This document shows, piece by piece, positions 7,257 through 15,308 of a DNA stretch of 64,000 nt (position 1 is the stretch's first letter; every line of letters starts with the position of its first letter). Where the stretch lies: assembly GCF_014199985.1 (NCBI RefSeq), contig NZ_JACHOS010000020.1, positions 1-64,000 of the forward strand, read 5' to 3'. The position numbers and the translations under genes were made by a program. A model generated the notes under the pieces. That model saw only the letters and a list, made by a program, of their open reading frames with translations, did not search any database and was not told where the DNA came from. The DNA is from Methylorubrum rhodesianum (lineage in GTDB: Bacteria > Pseudomonadota > Alphaproteobacteria > Rhizobiales > Beijerinckiaceae).

Positions 7257-8001
7257 GCTGGCCGCCGTTGATGTGGAGCTCGGCGCCGTTCACGTAGGAG
7301 GAGGCTTCGGTGCAGAGGAAGTAGATCGCCTTGGCGACCTCGTCCGGCGTGCCGAGCCGGCGCTGCGGGATCTGCTGCACCAGCTTGTCGGTGCCGGGCG
7401 AGAGGATCGAGGTGTCGATCTCGCCCGGCGAGATCGCGTTGACCCGCACGCCGAGCGGCCCGAAATCCGCGGCCATCTCCCGGGTGAGGCCGGCGAGCGC
7501 GGCCTTCGAGGTGCCGTAGGCCGCGCCCGCGAAGGGGTGGACCCGCGAGCCGGCGATCGAGGTGACGTTGACGATCGATCCGCGCGCACGGGTCAGCTCG
7601 TCGCACAGACCCCGCGCCAACAGGATCGGCGCGAAGAAGTTGACCTGGAAGACGCGGGCCCAATCCTCGTATTCCGTGCTCAGCGCGCCGAGGCGCTCGC
7701 CCTCCGGCCCTTTCGGCGAGATCCCGGCATTGTTGACGAGCGCGTGCAGCAGGCCACCCTCGGCGGCCAGCCGCTCGGCCACCTCGCGCACGCCGCGCAC
7801 GGTGTCGGCCGCGTCCGCCAGATCGACCTGGAGGTGGTCTTCGGGGCCCATCTCCCAGGGGCAATTTTCGGGGAAGGCGTGGCGCGAGCAGGTGATGACG
7901 CGCCACCCCGCGGCGGAGAAGCGCTTGACGGTGGCGTGCCCGATGCCGCGGCTCGCGCCGGTGAGCAGCATCACCCGTCGACGGTCGTTGGATGAGGCCA
8001 A
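7249..8001 (-). CDS. short-chain dehydrogenase/reductase
   Basis: The 250-residue protein is a classical SDR. It has TGASRGIG at residues 14-21 (NAD(P) binding), NNAG near 90, Ser148, and Tyr162-x3-Lys166 in YGTSKAALAG. The C-terminal INGG is typical of this family. It should catalyse NAD(P)(H)-dependent oxidation or reduction of a hydroxyl or keto group; the substrate is not predictable. It is the first gene of the minus-strand cluster that continues into the secreted protein, NUDIX and TIGR02301 genes. Its promoter should lie in the 316 bp shared with the divergent response regulator. Confidence 0.92.
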   Translation of the reverse strand: MASSNDRRRVMLLTGASRGIGHATVKRFSAAGWRVITCSRHAFPENCPWEMGPEDHLQVDLADAADTVRGVREVAERLAAEGGLLHALVNNAGISPKGPEGERLGALSTEYEDWARVFQVNFFAPILLARGLCDELTRARGSIVNVTSIAGSRVHPFAGAAYGTSKAALAGLTREMAADFGPLGVRVNAISPGEIDTSILSPGTDKLVQQIPQRRLGTPDEVAKAIYFLCTEASSYVNGAELHINGGQHV

Positions 8002-8317
8002 GGCCGGGGTCCCTCGCTGCCCGCGATGCGCACCGCGGTGAGCGGGCCTGAGCGGGTCTTCGCCTCAAGGGATAAGACGCGCTCCGCCGGAAATCCAGGG
8101 CGGCGCTGCATTGCGAAATGCGCCGGAGGAGCGGCAATCCGCCTGAGCCCGGGAAAGGGTCGCGAAACCGCGCACGCCGCGCGCCCGCCAGTGGTCCCCG
8201 ACCGGCGGCCCCGCCCGCTTTCCGCGCTTGTTCTGTCTCGACCTTCGTGCAACCCCGGGGCAGGGGTCCCGTGTTCAAGAGAGCGAACAGGAAGCCGGAC
8301 CGAGGGATGCGACGCGC
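8002..8317. other. divergent intergenic region, no gene seen
   Basis: This 316 bp stretch separates the SDR start from the response-regulator start. I find no convincing coding frame, RNA gene or repeat. It presumably contains the two divergent promoters, but no clear -35/-10 pair could be assigned. GAGGG near 8302-8306 serves as the ribosome-binding site for the GTG at 8318. Confidence 0.6.
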
Positions 8318-8701
8318 GTGAGCGAGGCGGAAGCGAGATCGACCATCCTCGTCGTGGAGGACGACGCCGTGACCCGGCACGCCGCGGTCGAACTGATCGC
8401 CGAAGCGGGATACGCCGTGCGCGAAGCCCGCAACGGCAACGAGGCGATCCGCATGCTCGACGCGAGTGAGGAGGCGGGCGAGACGGTCTGCGTGGTCGTG
8501 ACCGACATCGACATGCCGCTCGGCATCGACGGCATCAAGCTCGCGGCCTGCATCGACCGGCGCTGGCCGGGGATCGGCATCGTCATCACCTCCGGCAAGG
8601 TGCGGCCTGCGCCCGGCGACGTGCCGGCCGACGCCCTGTTCATCCGCAAGCCCTACACCGAGGAAGGCCTTGTCTCGGCGATCCGTTCGGTGATGCCGTG
8701 A
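8318..8701 (+). CDS. single-domain response regulator
   Basis: From the GTG at 8318 the product has 127 residues and consists only of a receiver domain. The acidic pocket is Glu14-Asp15-Asp16, the phosphoacceptor is Asp63 (VVVTDIDMP), the switch Thr is Thr91 (ITSGK) and the conserved Lys is Lys111 (FIRKPY). It has no output domain, so it should signal by protein contact, like CheY or DivK-type regulators. Homologues in methylobacteria are often orphan receivers. No kinase is adjacent; the nearest one is the hybrid kinase at 52.1 kb. GAGGG lies about 11 bases upstream of the start. An in-frame extension upstream looks non-coding. Confidence 0.92.
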   Translation: MSEAEARSTILVVEDDAVTRHAAVELIAEAGYAVREARNGNEAIRMLDASEEAGETVCVVVTDIDMPLGIDGIKLAACIDRRWPGIGIVITSGKVRPAPGDVPADALFIRKPYTEEGLVSAIRSVMP

Positions 8702-8704
8702 AGG

Positions 8705-8752
8705 GCCCCGGCCGGCTCCGGTCGGGGCGCCGATATCGGGGAGACCGATATC
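8705..8752. terminator. double-hairpin bidirectional terminator
   Basis: Two strong hairpins fill the gap between convergent genes. The first, 8705-8728, pairs GCCCCGGCCGG with CCGGTCGGGGC (one G-U). The second, 8732-8752, pairs GATATCGG with CCGATATC around a five-base loop and reaches into the pdxH stop codon (8751-8753). No U-run follows, as is common in GC-rich genomes. Confidence 0.65.
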
Positions 8753-9395
8753 AGGGGTAGAGCCGCGCCCGGTCCCAGCCGTCGCCCGCGCGGGTGAAGC
8801 GGACGCGGTCGTGCAGGCGGTAGGCGCCGTTCTGCCAGAATTCCAGCTGCACCGGGGCGATGCGGAAGCCGAGCCAGTGCTCGGGGCGCGGCACTGGGCC
8901 GTTCTCGTATTTCTCCGACAGGGCGGCGACCTCCGCCATCAGGGTCGGACGATCGATGAGGGGGCGCGATTGTTGGCTGGCGATGGCGCCGATGCGGCTG
9001 TCGCGATGGCGGCTCTCGAAATAGGCATCGGCCTCCTCGCGGGTCACGCGGGAGACGGGACCGCGGGCGCGGATCTGCCGGCCGAGGGACTTCCAGTACA
9101 GCACCGTCGCCGCCTGCGGGTTGGCCAGCAACTGCTCGCCCTTGGCCGATTCGGCGTTGGTGTAGAAGACGAGCCCGCGCGGATCGAAACCCTTCAGCAG
9201 CACCACCCGCACGTCGGGCAGGCCGTCCGGGCCGGCGGTGGCGAGGGCCATGGCGTTGGCGTCGCAAGGCTCGGAGGCCTCCGCCTCCGCCATCCAGTCG
9301 GCGAACAGCGCCCAGGGGTCTGACGACAACGTGAAATCCTGCGGGTGGACCGCGGGCCCGCTGGCATCACCCTCTCTTAACCGATCGATGGCCAT
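8751..9395 (-). CDS. pdxH: pyridoxamine 5'-phosphate oxidase
   Basis: Starting at the ATG at 9395 the product has 214 residues, close to the 218 of E. coli PdxH. Family motifs are present: RVVLLKGFDPRGLVFYTN, SRIGAIASQQSRPL, PEHWLGFRI and LEFWQNGAYRLHDRVRF. PdxH uses FMN and oxygen to convert PNP or PMP into pyridoxal 5'-phosphate. AGGG sits about 7 bases upstream of this ATG; an ATG six bases earlier and a longer form at 9446 are possible. It supplies PLP to enzymes such as MetC here. It converges with the response regulator and diverges from the exported-protein gene at 9483. Confidence 0.93.
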   Translation of the reverse strand: MAIDRLREGDASGPAVHPQDFTLSSDPWALFADWMAEAEASEPCDANAMALATAGPDGLPDVRVVLLKGFDPRGLVFYTNAESAKGEQLLANPQAATVLYWKSLGRQIRARGPVSRVTREEADAYFESRHRDSRIGAIASQQSRPLIDRPTLMAEVAALSEKYENGPVPRPEHWLGFRIAPVQLEFWQNGAYRLHDRVRFTRAGDGWDRARLYP

Positions 9396-9482
9396 TTTCA
9401 TCCCTGTGGCAGCCGGGTCGGGGGGCACCGACGTCGGGCAGCACACCCGTCGGAACCCCGTTCTGTCTCGAGTTCAGGTGTA

Positions 9483-10034
9483 ATGCGTCTGCGTCCGTGT
9501 AAAGACCTCGGTGAAGCCCTCGCCCGAGCGCTCCCCGCCGTCGGGGCGCCCGGTCCGACGCGCGGGCCCGCGATCCGGCACGGCCTCGCGGGGCGGATCG
9601 CGGGCCTTCTGACGCTCGGCCTCGCCGCCTTCTCCTGCGGTGCCTGCAGCGGTCCGATCCTGTCCTTCAAGGCGGAGGAGGCGCCGGCCGCGCCCGAACC
9701 GCTCGTCACCGGCAGCATCCCGAAGCGGCCCGCGAGCTTCGGACGCGACCTCGACGGCGAGGATTGGCGCCGGGCCCACGCTGCCCTCTCCGTCGCCCTC
9801 GATCCCCAGGGCAACGGGCGCCCGGTGAAGTGGGAGAACCCGGAGACCGCCATGCGCGGCGCGATCAATCCGACCGGACTGCCCTACGTGGCCGGCGACG
9901 AGATCTGCCGCGACTTCCTCGCCACCGTGGTGGGCGGCGCCAGCAGCCGCTTCGTGCGCGGCACCGGCTGCAAACTCTCCGGCGGCGAGTGGGAGCTGAA
10001 GCGGCTGCGCGGCTCCGGCGAGGCCAAATCCTGA
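9483..10034 (+). CDS. RT0821/Lpp0805-type surface protein
   Basis: The 183-residue protein has a basic N-terminal region of about 35 residues, then a hydrophobic stretch (IAGLLTLGLAAFSC) followed by CGACSG. That looks like an export signal with a poor lipobox, so lipidation is uncertain. The mature part contains GSIPKRPASF, the E-D-W-R-R-A segment and CRDFLATV, with a late cysteine (GTGCKLSGGEWEL). These resemble the Rhizobiales RT0821/Lpp0805 surface-antigen-like domain. The function is unknown and a cell-envelope location is likely. It stands alone upstream of the dnaJ-type gene. The true start may lie further in, since the first 30 residues look unlike a signal. Confidence 0.65.
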   Translation: MRLRPCKDLGEALARALPAVGAPGPTRGPAIRHGLAGRIAGLLTLGLAAFSCGACSGPILSFKAEEAPAAPEPLVTGSIPKRPASFGRDLDGEDWRRAHAALSVALDPQGNGRPVKWENPETAMRGAINPTGLPYVAGDEICRDFLATVVGGASSRFVRGTGCKLSGGEWELKRLRGSGEAKS

Positions 10035-10140
10035 CGCGGCCGGATCCCGGCAAGGCCGAACAGGCTTGCGCGAAACGGCCGGTCGCGGATCGGTGAAGCG
10101 GGCTTTCGAGGGTGTTGCAGAACCGCAACGCCCTTCCCAC

Positions 10141-10167
10141 GTTGAAGCCACGCGGCAGAGGCCGTAT
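10141..10167 (+). promoter_or_regulatory. possible heat-shock sigma-factor promoter of the DnaJ-type gene
   Basis: GTTGAA at 10141-10146 and CCGTAT at 10162-10167 are separated by 15 bp. They resemble the alphaproteobacterial RpoH pattern (CTTGAA and CCTATAT) and lie 36 bp before the ATG at 10203. The match is partial. Confidence 0.35.
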
Positions 10168-10202
10168 CCCTGCACGGTTGCGATCCCCACAAAAGAACCC
10201 CG

Positions 10203-11150
10203 ATGCGAAACCCCTACGACGTTCTGGGTGTGCCCAAGGGCGCGGGCGAGGCCGAGATCAAGAAGGCCTTCCGCAAGCTCGCCAAGGCCTATCACCCCGA
10301 CAGCAACAAGGATCCGAAGGCCGCCGAGCGCTTCGCGGAGGCGAACACCGCCTACGAGATCCTCGGCGACAAGGAGAAGCGCGCGCAGTTCGACCGCGGC
10401 GAGATCGACGCCGAGGGCAAGCCGCGGGCGACCGGCTTCGAGGGCTTTTCTGGCTTCGGCGGCGGCCGCGGCGGCGGCTTCGACTTCGAGGGCTTCACCC
10501 AGCGCCGCGGCGCGGGCGGAGGCGGCGGAGCGGGGCCCGGCGGCATCGGCGAGGACTTCATCAGCCACATCTTCGGCGAGGCGTTCCGCGCCGGCGGCGC
10601 CGGGCCCGGCGGGTTCTCCCGCGGCGGACCGGCCCGCGGCGAGGATGTCGCGGCCGAGCTCAGCGTCACGCTCGAGCAGGTCGCAGGCGAGGAGAAGATG
10701 CGAATCGGCCTGCCGGGCGGGCGCGACGTCGACGTGATGATCCCCAAGGGCGTCGTCGACGGGCAGACGATCCGCCTGCGCGGCCTCGGCGGCTCGGGCG
10801 GCCCCCGCGGCGAGCCGGGCGACGCGCTCCTGACCATCCGCGTCCTGCCCCACCCGCTGTTCAAGGTGGACGGAGCGGACCTGCGCGCCACCGTCGACCT
10901 GCCGCTGGAGGATGCGGTGCTCGGCGGCTCGTTGCGCGTGCCGACGCTCACCGGCGCGGTCGAGATGAAGGTGCCGGCGATGACGAGTTCCGGCCGCACC
11001 TTCCGCCTGCGCGGAAAGGGGCTGCCGAAGAAGGATGGCAGCCGCGGCGATCTCTTCGCCACCACCGCCATCACCCTGCCGGCCGGCGACGATGCGGCGC
11101 TCACCGAATATGCCCGCCGTCGCCGCGAGGCGAAGGCCGGGACCGCCTAA
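10203..11150 (+). CDS. DnaJ-type (CbpA-like) co-chaperone
   Basis: The 315-residue protein has a J domain at residues 1-65, with the essential HPD in [11 protein letters not shown] Gly/Phe-rich linker (about 75-150) and a C-terminal substrate-binding domain follow, including [19 protein letters not shown] and [10 protein letters not shown]. There is no CxxCxGxG zinc-finger domain, so it is a class B type related to CbpA/DjlA-like proteins, not DnaJ itself. It should stimulate DnaK ATPase and deliver clients. It is transcribed alone toward fabI, 250 bp downstream. A weak RpoH-like promoter lies at 10141-10167. Start chosen at the ATG giving [14 protein letters not shown]. Confidence 0.93.
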   Translation: MRNPYDVLGVPKGAGEAEIKKAFRKLAKAYHPDSNKDPKAAERFAEANTAYEILGDKEKRAQFDRGEIDAEGKPRATGFEGFSGFGGGRGGGFDFEGFTQRRGAGGGGGAGPGGIGEDFISHIFGEAFRAGGAGPGGFSRGGPARGEDVAAELSVTLEQVAGEEKMRIGLPGGRDVDVMIPKGVVDGQTIRLRGLGGSGGPRGEPGDALLTIRVLPHPLFKVDGADLRATVDLPLEDAVLGGSLRVPTLTGAVEMKVPAMTSSGRTFRLRGKGLPKKDGSRGDLFATTAITLPAGDDAALTEYARRRREAKAGTA

Positions 11151-11400
11151 GGCAAGCTCCGCCGGTCGGGCGCGGCGCGCGCCCATGGAAGGGGCCGTAT
11201 CCGAGGCATCGGATGGCGCCTCAGCCCGGGGCTCCGCGTGCCGCCACCGGTACTCGGGGCCGAAACCGGACGAGCGAGCTCGCCGGGAGGCGATCCCGGT
11301 TGGCGGGAGGCTTCCCCCTCCGGCCACCCTCCGCTAAGGAAGCCCCCGGCGCAGGGCCGTCCCTCGAGAGGCGCCCGCGCGGCCGAAGCGAAGGTGACGC

Positions 11401-12228
11401 ATGTCGGAACAGAAGCCGGGCGGGCTGCTCGCGGGCAAGCGCGGGCTGGTGCTGGGAGTGGCCAACAACCGCTCGATCGCCTGGGGCATCGCCCGCAGCG
11501 CCGCCGCCCACGGGGCGGAGCTGGCCTTCACCTATCAGGGCGAGGCGCTCAAGAAGCGCGTCGAGCCCCTGGCGCGCGAATTGAACGCGCGCGTGGTCGG
11601 CCATTGCGATGTCACCGACCCGGCCTCGATCGATTCCGCCTTCGCGGCCACCGCCGAGGTCTTTCCCGAGGGAATCGACTTCGTCGTCCACTGCATCGCC
11701 TTCTCCGACAAGGACGAGCTGACGGGCCGCTACCTCGAGACCTCGGAGGCGAACTTCACGAAGTCGCTGCTGATCTCCTGCTACTCGTTCACGGCCGTGG
11801 CGCAGCGGGCGGAGAAGATCATGCGCGAGGGCGGCTCGATGCTGACCCTGACGTATTACGGCGCCGAGAAGTGGATGCCCCACTACAACGTGATGGGCGT
11901 CGCCAAGGCCGCGCTGGAGGCCTCCGTGCGCTACCTCGCCGCCGATCTCGGCCCGAAGCAGATCCGCGTCAACGCGATCTCGGCCGGCCCGATCAAGACC
12001 CTGGCGGCCTCCGGCATCGGCGACTTCCGCTACATCCTCAAGTGGAACGAGTACAACGCGCCGATGCGGCGGACCGTGACCATCGAGGAGGTCGGCGAGA
12101 CCGCCGCCTACCTGTTCTCGGACATGTCCCGCGGCATGACCGGCGAGATCCTCCACGTCGATGCCGGCTACCACGTCGTCGGCATGAAGAACCCCGACGC
12201 GCCGGACATCACCCGCGAGCGGGACTAG
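11401..12228 (+). CDS. fabI: enoyl-[acyl-carrier-protein] reductase (NADH)
   Basis: The 275-residue protein matches FabI. It has GVANNRSIAWGIARS for the nucleotide, CDVTDP, and the family catalytic pair Tyr-x6-Lys in YNVMGVAKAALEASVRYLA, followed by AISAGPIKTLAASGI. FabI reduces trans-2-enoyl-ACP in each fatty acid elongation cycle and is the target of triclosan-type inhibitors. AAGG upstream of the ATG serves as the ribosome site. Its TAG stop lies in the start of a dispersed intergenic repeat (12225-12333). Methylobacteria often carry more than one FabI; whether this is the main copy is not shown here. Confidence 0.95.
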   Translation: MSEQKPGGLLAGKRGLVLGVANNRSIAWGIARSAAAHGAELAFTYQGEALKKRVEPLARELNARVVGHCDVTDPASIDSAFAATAEVFPEGIDFVVHCIAFSDKDELTGRYLETSEANFTKSLLISCYSFTAVAQRAEKIMREGGSMLTLTYYGAEKWMPHYNVMGVAKAALEASVRYLAADLGPKQIRVNAISAGPIKTLAASGIGDFRYILKWNEYNAPMRRTVTIEEVGETAAYLFSDMSRGMTGEILHVDAGYHVVGMKNPDAPDITRERD

Positions 12229-12333
12229 AGCGCGTTCCGACGAAGCGGTCACCGGTTCGTCGAACGAAGGCGCGTTGCGCCGCGGATCTAGAGACGCCGA
12301 CCTGATGCAATCAGGTCGGATCCGGCTCTCGGG
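12225..12333 (+). repeat. dispersed intergenic repeat, copy 1
   Basis: The segment begins with CTAGAGCGCGTTCCGACGAA, continues through ACCGGTTCGTCGAACGAA and ends in a palindromic arm, GACCTGATGCAATCAGGTC, then GGATCCGGCTCT. It aligns over its whole length, in opposite orientation, with 49662-49775. The TAG stop codon of fabI is formed by its first bases. The element probably folds and may act as a terminator. Confidence 0.75.
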
Positions 12334-12334
12334 G

Positions 12335-13018
12335 TCAGCCCTCCTCCCCGAGCCGGCGGCGCCAATCCTCCACGGCGCCGCTCGCGAGCCGGCGGGCGGC
12401 GAGCATGCGCCAGGATTGGGTGAGAGACGCGAGTCCGGCGATCTCCCGCAGCGCCACCGCGTCGAGGCGGTCGACGTAGAGGTGGTGCAGGAGCCGCGAC
12501 AGCGGCCAGTCCGGATGCGGCCGCCCGACCAGCTCCAGCGCGTCGCCGGCCGAGACGATCCCTTCCTCGATCACCCGGTAGTACCATCCGGTGCGCCCGC
12601 TCGCCTGCACCCGGCGCGCCATGTCGGGCACGGCAAAGTGCAGGTTCAGCTTGAAGCAGGGCTGGCGCGCCTGCGAGACCTGGAGCAGGGCGCTGCCCGC
12701 CCGCCACAGGTCGCCGACGCAGACGTCGCGCTCCGTCAGGCCCACCGTCGAGAAGTTCTCGCCGAAGGCCCCGGGCCGCTCCAGCAGGTCGGGCAAGCCG
12801 GGCAGGTCGGCGCGCCACGCGGCGGCATGGTCGAGGGCGTAGTGGTGGACGGCTTTTTCCGGACCGCCATGGACGCGGCGGTCGGCCTGCGCGTCGCCCG
12901 CGAGACCGAGCGGGCCCACCGCGACCGGTCCCCGCACGGCGGTCTTGGCGATGGCGCTCGCCGCGGTCCCGAGCGGCGCGACGCGCCCGGTCAGAACGGC
13001 CCCGATCACGATTCGCAT
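12335..13018 (-). CDS. MOSC-domain protein (YiiM-like)
   Basis: The 227-residue protein has a MOSC domain, with GLAGDAQADRRVHGGPEKAV in the N-terminal third, GAFGENFSTVGL, and the conserved Cys in QARQPCFKLN. The YiiM-type C-terminal three-helix region follows. MOSC proteins of this type bind molybdenum cofactor and reduce N-hydroxylated bases such as 6-hydroxylaminopurine, giving resistance to base-analogue mutagens. The start is 3 bp downstream of the ATPase gene stop, so the two are co-transcribed. Its 3' end abuts intergenic repeat copy 1, beyond which fabI converges. Confidence 0.88.
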   Translation of the reverse strand: MRIVIGAVLTGRVAPLGTAASAIAKTAVRGPVAVGPLGLAGDAQADRRVHGGPEKAVHHYALDHAAAWRADLPGLPDLLERPGAFGENFSTVGLTERDVCVGDLWRAGSALLQVSQARQPCFKLNLHFAVPDMARRVQASGRTGWYYRVIEEGIVSAGDALELVGRPHPDWPLSRLLHHLYVDRLDAVALREIAGLASLTQSWRMLAARRLASGAVEDWRRRLGEEG

Positions 13019-13021
13019 CGC

Positions 13022-14161
13022 TCAATCGTCCCCATCGGAAAAATCGCCGGCGAGCCGAAGACCTTCGATCCAGGTCGCCCCCTCGCGCTTCAGCACGACC
13101 CGCGGACGCACCCCTCCGTGCTCGGACACCGCTGCGGCGAGGTTCTGGGAATGCGTCACGAGCCAGACCTGCGTGCGTCTGGACGCCCGCACGATCATCC
13201 GCGCCAGCGGCTCCGTCAGGTCGGGGTGGAGGCTGGCCTCGGGCTCGTTGAGCGCGAGGAAGGGCGACAACCGGTAGGCGAGCAGCGCGCCCGCGAGGGC
13301 GAGGTAGCGCAGCGTCCCGTCGGAGAGTTCGGACGGGTCGAAGGTCCGCTTCGGATATTCGGGAAAGATGACGCCGAAGCGCGCCTCGCGGTCCGGCGGC
13401 GGCACCACGAGGCGGGCGCCGGAAAAGGCGTCGGCGAAGGCCGCGTCGAGCTCGGCGGTGTCTTCGCGGATATGCGCCAGCGTCGCGAACACGGCGGCGA
13501 GGTCGGACCCGTCGGAGGCCAGCGTCGGCGTCGTCACCGCCAGGCAGGGGCGGCGCAGGGGCGAGCCCGCATCGGTGCGCACGTCGTGGTAGAAGCGCCA
13601 CGCGCCGAGCGCCTGCCGCACGATCTGCAACTCGGGAAAGCGCACGGCGTCCTGCAGCGCGGCGAGCGCCGTCTCGGTCGGCAGCAGGTCGGCGCCGAAA
13701 GGTCGCCGGCGGCCCTCCTCGTCGCGCACGAAGCCCGCCGGCCCGTCGCGGTCGAGCACGGTCACCGGCCGCGCGCCGGTCTGCACGGTGAGCCGCTCGG
13801 TCTTCACCTGCGGCTCCAGGGCGAAGGCCGCGGCCGTCATCAGCGGCGGGATGCCGACTTCGACGGCGTAGGTGTAGACGTGGCCCGTGACGTCGTCGGA
13901 CAGCTCGGCGGACAGCCGCACCCGCGCGGGCTCGCCTTTGCGGCGGAGCCCGGCCCAGAGCACCGATTCCATTCCGCCCTCGGCGGCGAGCGCCCGCGTC
14001 AACTGGCCGGAGGCGGCCGCCTGGAGCAGGGAGAGGGCGCGGTAGAGGTTGGTCTTGCCGGTGCCGTTGCCGCCGACGAAGACCGAGAGCGGCCCGACCG
14101 GAAAGCGGATGCTCCTCAGCGACCGGTACCCGGCCGCCTCGATCTCGCGAACCGTCGGCAT
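13022..14161 (-). CDS. AAA/ABC-type ATPase (RecF/OLD-like)
   Basis: From the ATG at 14161 (GAGG six bases upstream) the product has 379 residues; a GTG at 14173 is the alternative. Motifs run in SMC/RecF order: Walker A GGNGTGKT at residues 30-37, an S-D-G-T-L-R-Y signature-like segment, Walker B FLALNEPEASLHPDL, and the switch His in WLVTHSQNLA. This matches the AAA_21 class of ATPases found in RecF, OLD and many phage-defence proteins. No nuclease (TOPRIM) domain is visible in the C-terminal part, so this is an ATPase alone. It is co-transcribed with the MOSC gene and divergent, by about 150 bp, from the two-gene unit at 14314-15308. Confidence 0.85.
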   Translation of the reverse strand: MPTVREIEAAGYRSLRSIRFPVGPLSVFVGGNGTGKTNLYRALSLLQAAASGQLTRALAAEGGMESVLWAGLRRKGEPARVRLSAELSDDVTGHVYTYAVEVGIPPLMTAAAFALEPQVKTERLTVQTGARPVTVLDRDGPAGFVRDEEGRRRPFGADLLPTETALAALQDAVRFPELQIVRQALGAWRFYHDVRTDAGSPLRRPCLAVTTPTLASDGSDLAAVFATLAHIREDTAELDAAFADAFSGARLVVPPPDREARFGVIFPEYPKRTFDPSELSDGTLRYLALAGALLAYRLSPFLALNEPEASLHPDLTEPLARMIVRASRRTQVWLVTHSQNLAAAVSEHGGVRPRVVLKREGATWIEGLRLAGDFSDGDD

Positions 14162-14313
14162 CGGCGACCTCACGCGTTGAAGGGGAACAATCTAGACCGT
14201 TGGCATGATTCGGGAACGAACGTGCGGCCCTGATCGCTCTCGTCCATCTTTTTCCCATGACGAGAAGAGGTTAGCATTCGAGAAGAGCCGTTGCCGATCG
14301 CCGGGGATGCCAC

Positions 14314-14697
14314 ATGACGGAAGGAGAGCGCTTTGTCGGATCACTTCCGCGCAAGGCCGACTTCCACGACGGGAACAAGCGTCGGTCCTACGAGCTGACG
14401 CGACGGATCGCGGCGCGCCTGATCGACGATCCCGAACTCGTCGCCAGCGGCAGGTCCTACCTGGACCGCTTCGTCCGCCCTGATCCGGCCCAGGCCCACG
14501 CCTACTCCCTATGGAACGCGCTTCTGGATCAGGACATCAGCCAGATCGTGCGCCAGATGCTGGAGGATTCGCCGAAGGGCGAACTGCTCCGGGATACGCA
14601 GCCCGTCTTCACGGTCATCTCCTCGCAAGGAGGCAAAATGGCCGAGGTCGTCGGACTTCAGAACCGACCCACTGCCAGTCCGGAACGCCGTGAATGA
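14314..14697 (+). CDS. small protein upstream of nucleotidyltransferase-like gene
   Basis: I do not recognise a named family. The 127-residue product is charged and helical, with GNKRRSYELTRRIAARLIDD near residue 20 and a central WNALLDQDISQIVRQMLEDS. It has no transmembrane segment. It overlaps the next gene by ATGA (14694-14697), so the two should be made in fixed proportion, as in toxin-antitoxin pairs. The position, first in the pair and small, suits an antitoxin or adaptor for the 204-residue partner. That role is inferred from arrangement only. Confidence 0.65.
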   Translation: MTEGERFVGSLPRKADFHDGNKRRSYELTRRIAARLIDDPELVASGRSYLDRFVRPDPAQAHAYSLWNALLDQDISQIVRQMLEDSPKGELLRDTQPVFTVISSQGGKMAEVVGLQNRPTASPERRE

Positions 14698-15308
14698 TGC
14701 GGCGGGACAGGCTCGACCACATCCTGCGTGCTGCGGCAGGCGTCACGGGCCACGATACCTTCGTTCTTGTCGGCTCATCGGTGGTCGTCGTTCGATGCCG
14801 GAATATCCCCGGCGACATGTTGATGACGCGCGAGGCGGACGTTTACGTCCCCGACACGAGCGAGACCGAAGCGCTATCGGATATGATCGACGCCAATATC
14901 GGCCAGGGATCCGCCTTCCATCGCCAGTACGGATACTACGCAGACGGGGTTTCGCCCGGCACATCGGTGATGCCGAGCGACTGGATGGATCGCGTTCAGC
15001 ACTATCGAGGCACCGGATGCCCCGGCGTGACCGCGATCGTGCCCGACATCGAGGATGTGGCCTTGGCTAAGGTCGTAGCCTGGAGAGAGAAGGATCAGAA
15101 CTGGATCCTATCCGGCGTCAGGTCCCGGCTGTTCTCCCTCGAACGGATGGCATCTCGCATCGATCGAATGCCCAGCGCTGCCCCCGAACCGGCCGAGATG
15201 ATGCGGCGGCTCCGCTCGGTCGCGGCGACGTGCGGGATGGCTTCGACCCTTCCCGGCCCCCTGGCCTCGGATGTCGAGTCGGAGAAAGGAATCAATCCGG
15301 CACCTTGA
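14694..15308 (+). CDS. nucleotidyltransferase-like protein (DUF6036-type)
   Basis: The 204-residue protein opens with DRLDHILRAAAGVTGHDTFV, then LVGSSVVV, and after a gap EADVYVPD. The layout resembles minimal nucleotidyltransferases (hG-S-x-n-D-h-D) of the DUF6036/AbiEii-like group, and the PDIEDVALAKVVAWREKDQNW segment is typical of that group. The second catalytic carboxylate is not clear: the motif reads A-D-V-Y instead of D-I-D. It could be a degenerate enzyme or use another acidic residue. It is coupled to the upstream small gene and overlaps the convergent ppk2 gene by 17 bp. Toxin, defence or housekeeping roles remain open. Confidence 0.7.
   Translation: MMRRDRLDHILRAAAGVTGHDTFVLVGSSVVVVRCRNIPGDMLMTREADVYVPDTSETEALSDMIDANIGQGSAFHRQYGYYADGVSPGTSVMPSDWMDRVQHYRGTGCPGVTAIVPDIEDVALAKVVAWREKDQNWILSGVRSRLFSLERMASRIDRMPSAAPEPAEMMRRLRSVAATCGMASTLPGPLASDVESEKGINPAP

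Noticed and set aside
8002-8317. Extension of the response regulator to an ATG at 8228
   Set aside because: The added 30 residues are unlike a receiver domain and the GTG at 8318 has a suitable ribosome-binding site.
11151-11400. Possible short gene between the DnaJ-type gene and fabI
   Set aside because: The frames are Arg/Pro/Gly-rich, without Shine-Dalgarno or family match.
12275-14233. Plus-strand frame across the MOSC and ATPase genes
   Set aside because: Antisense to two genes with clear motifs.
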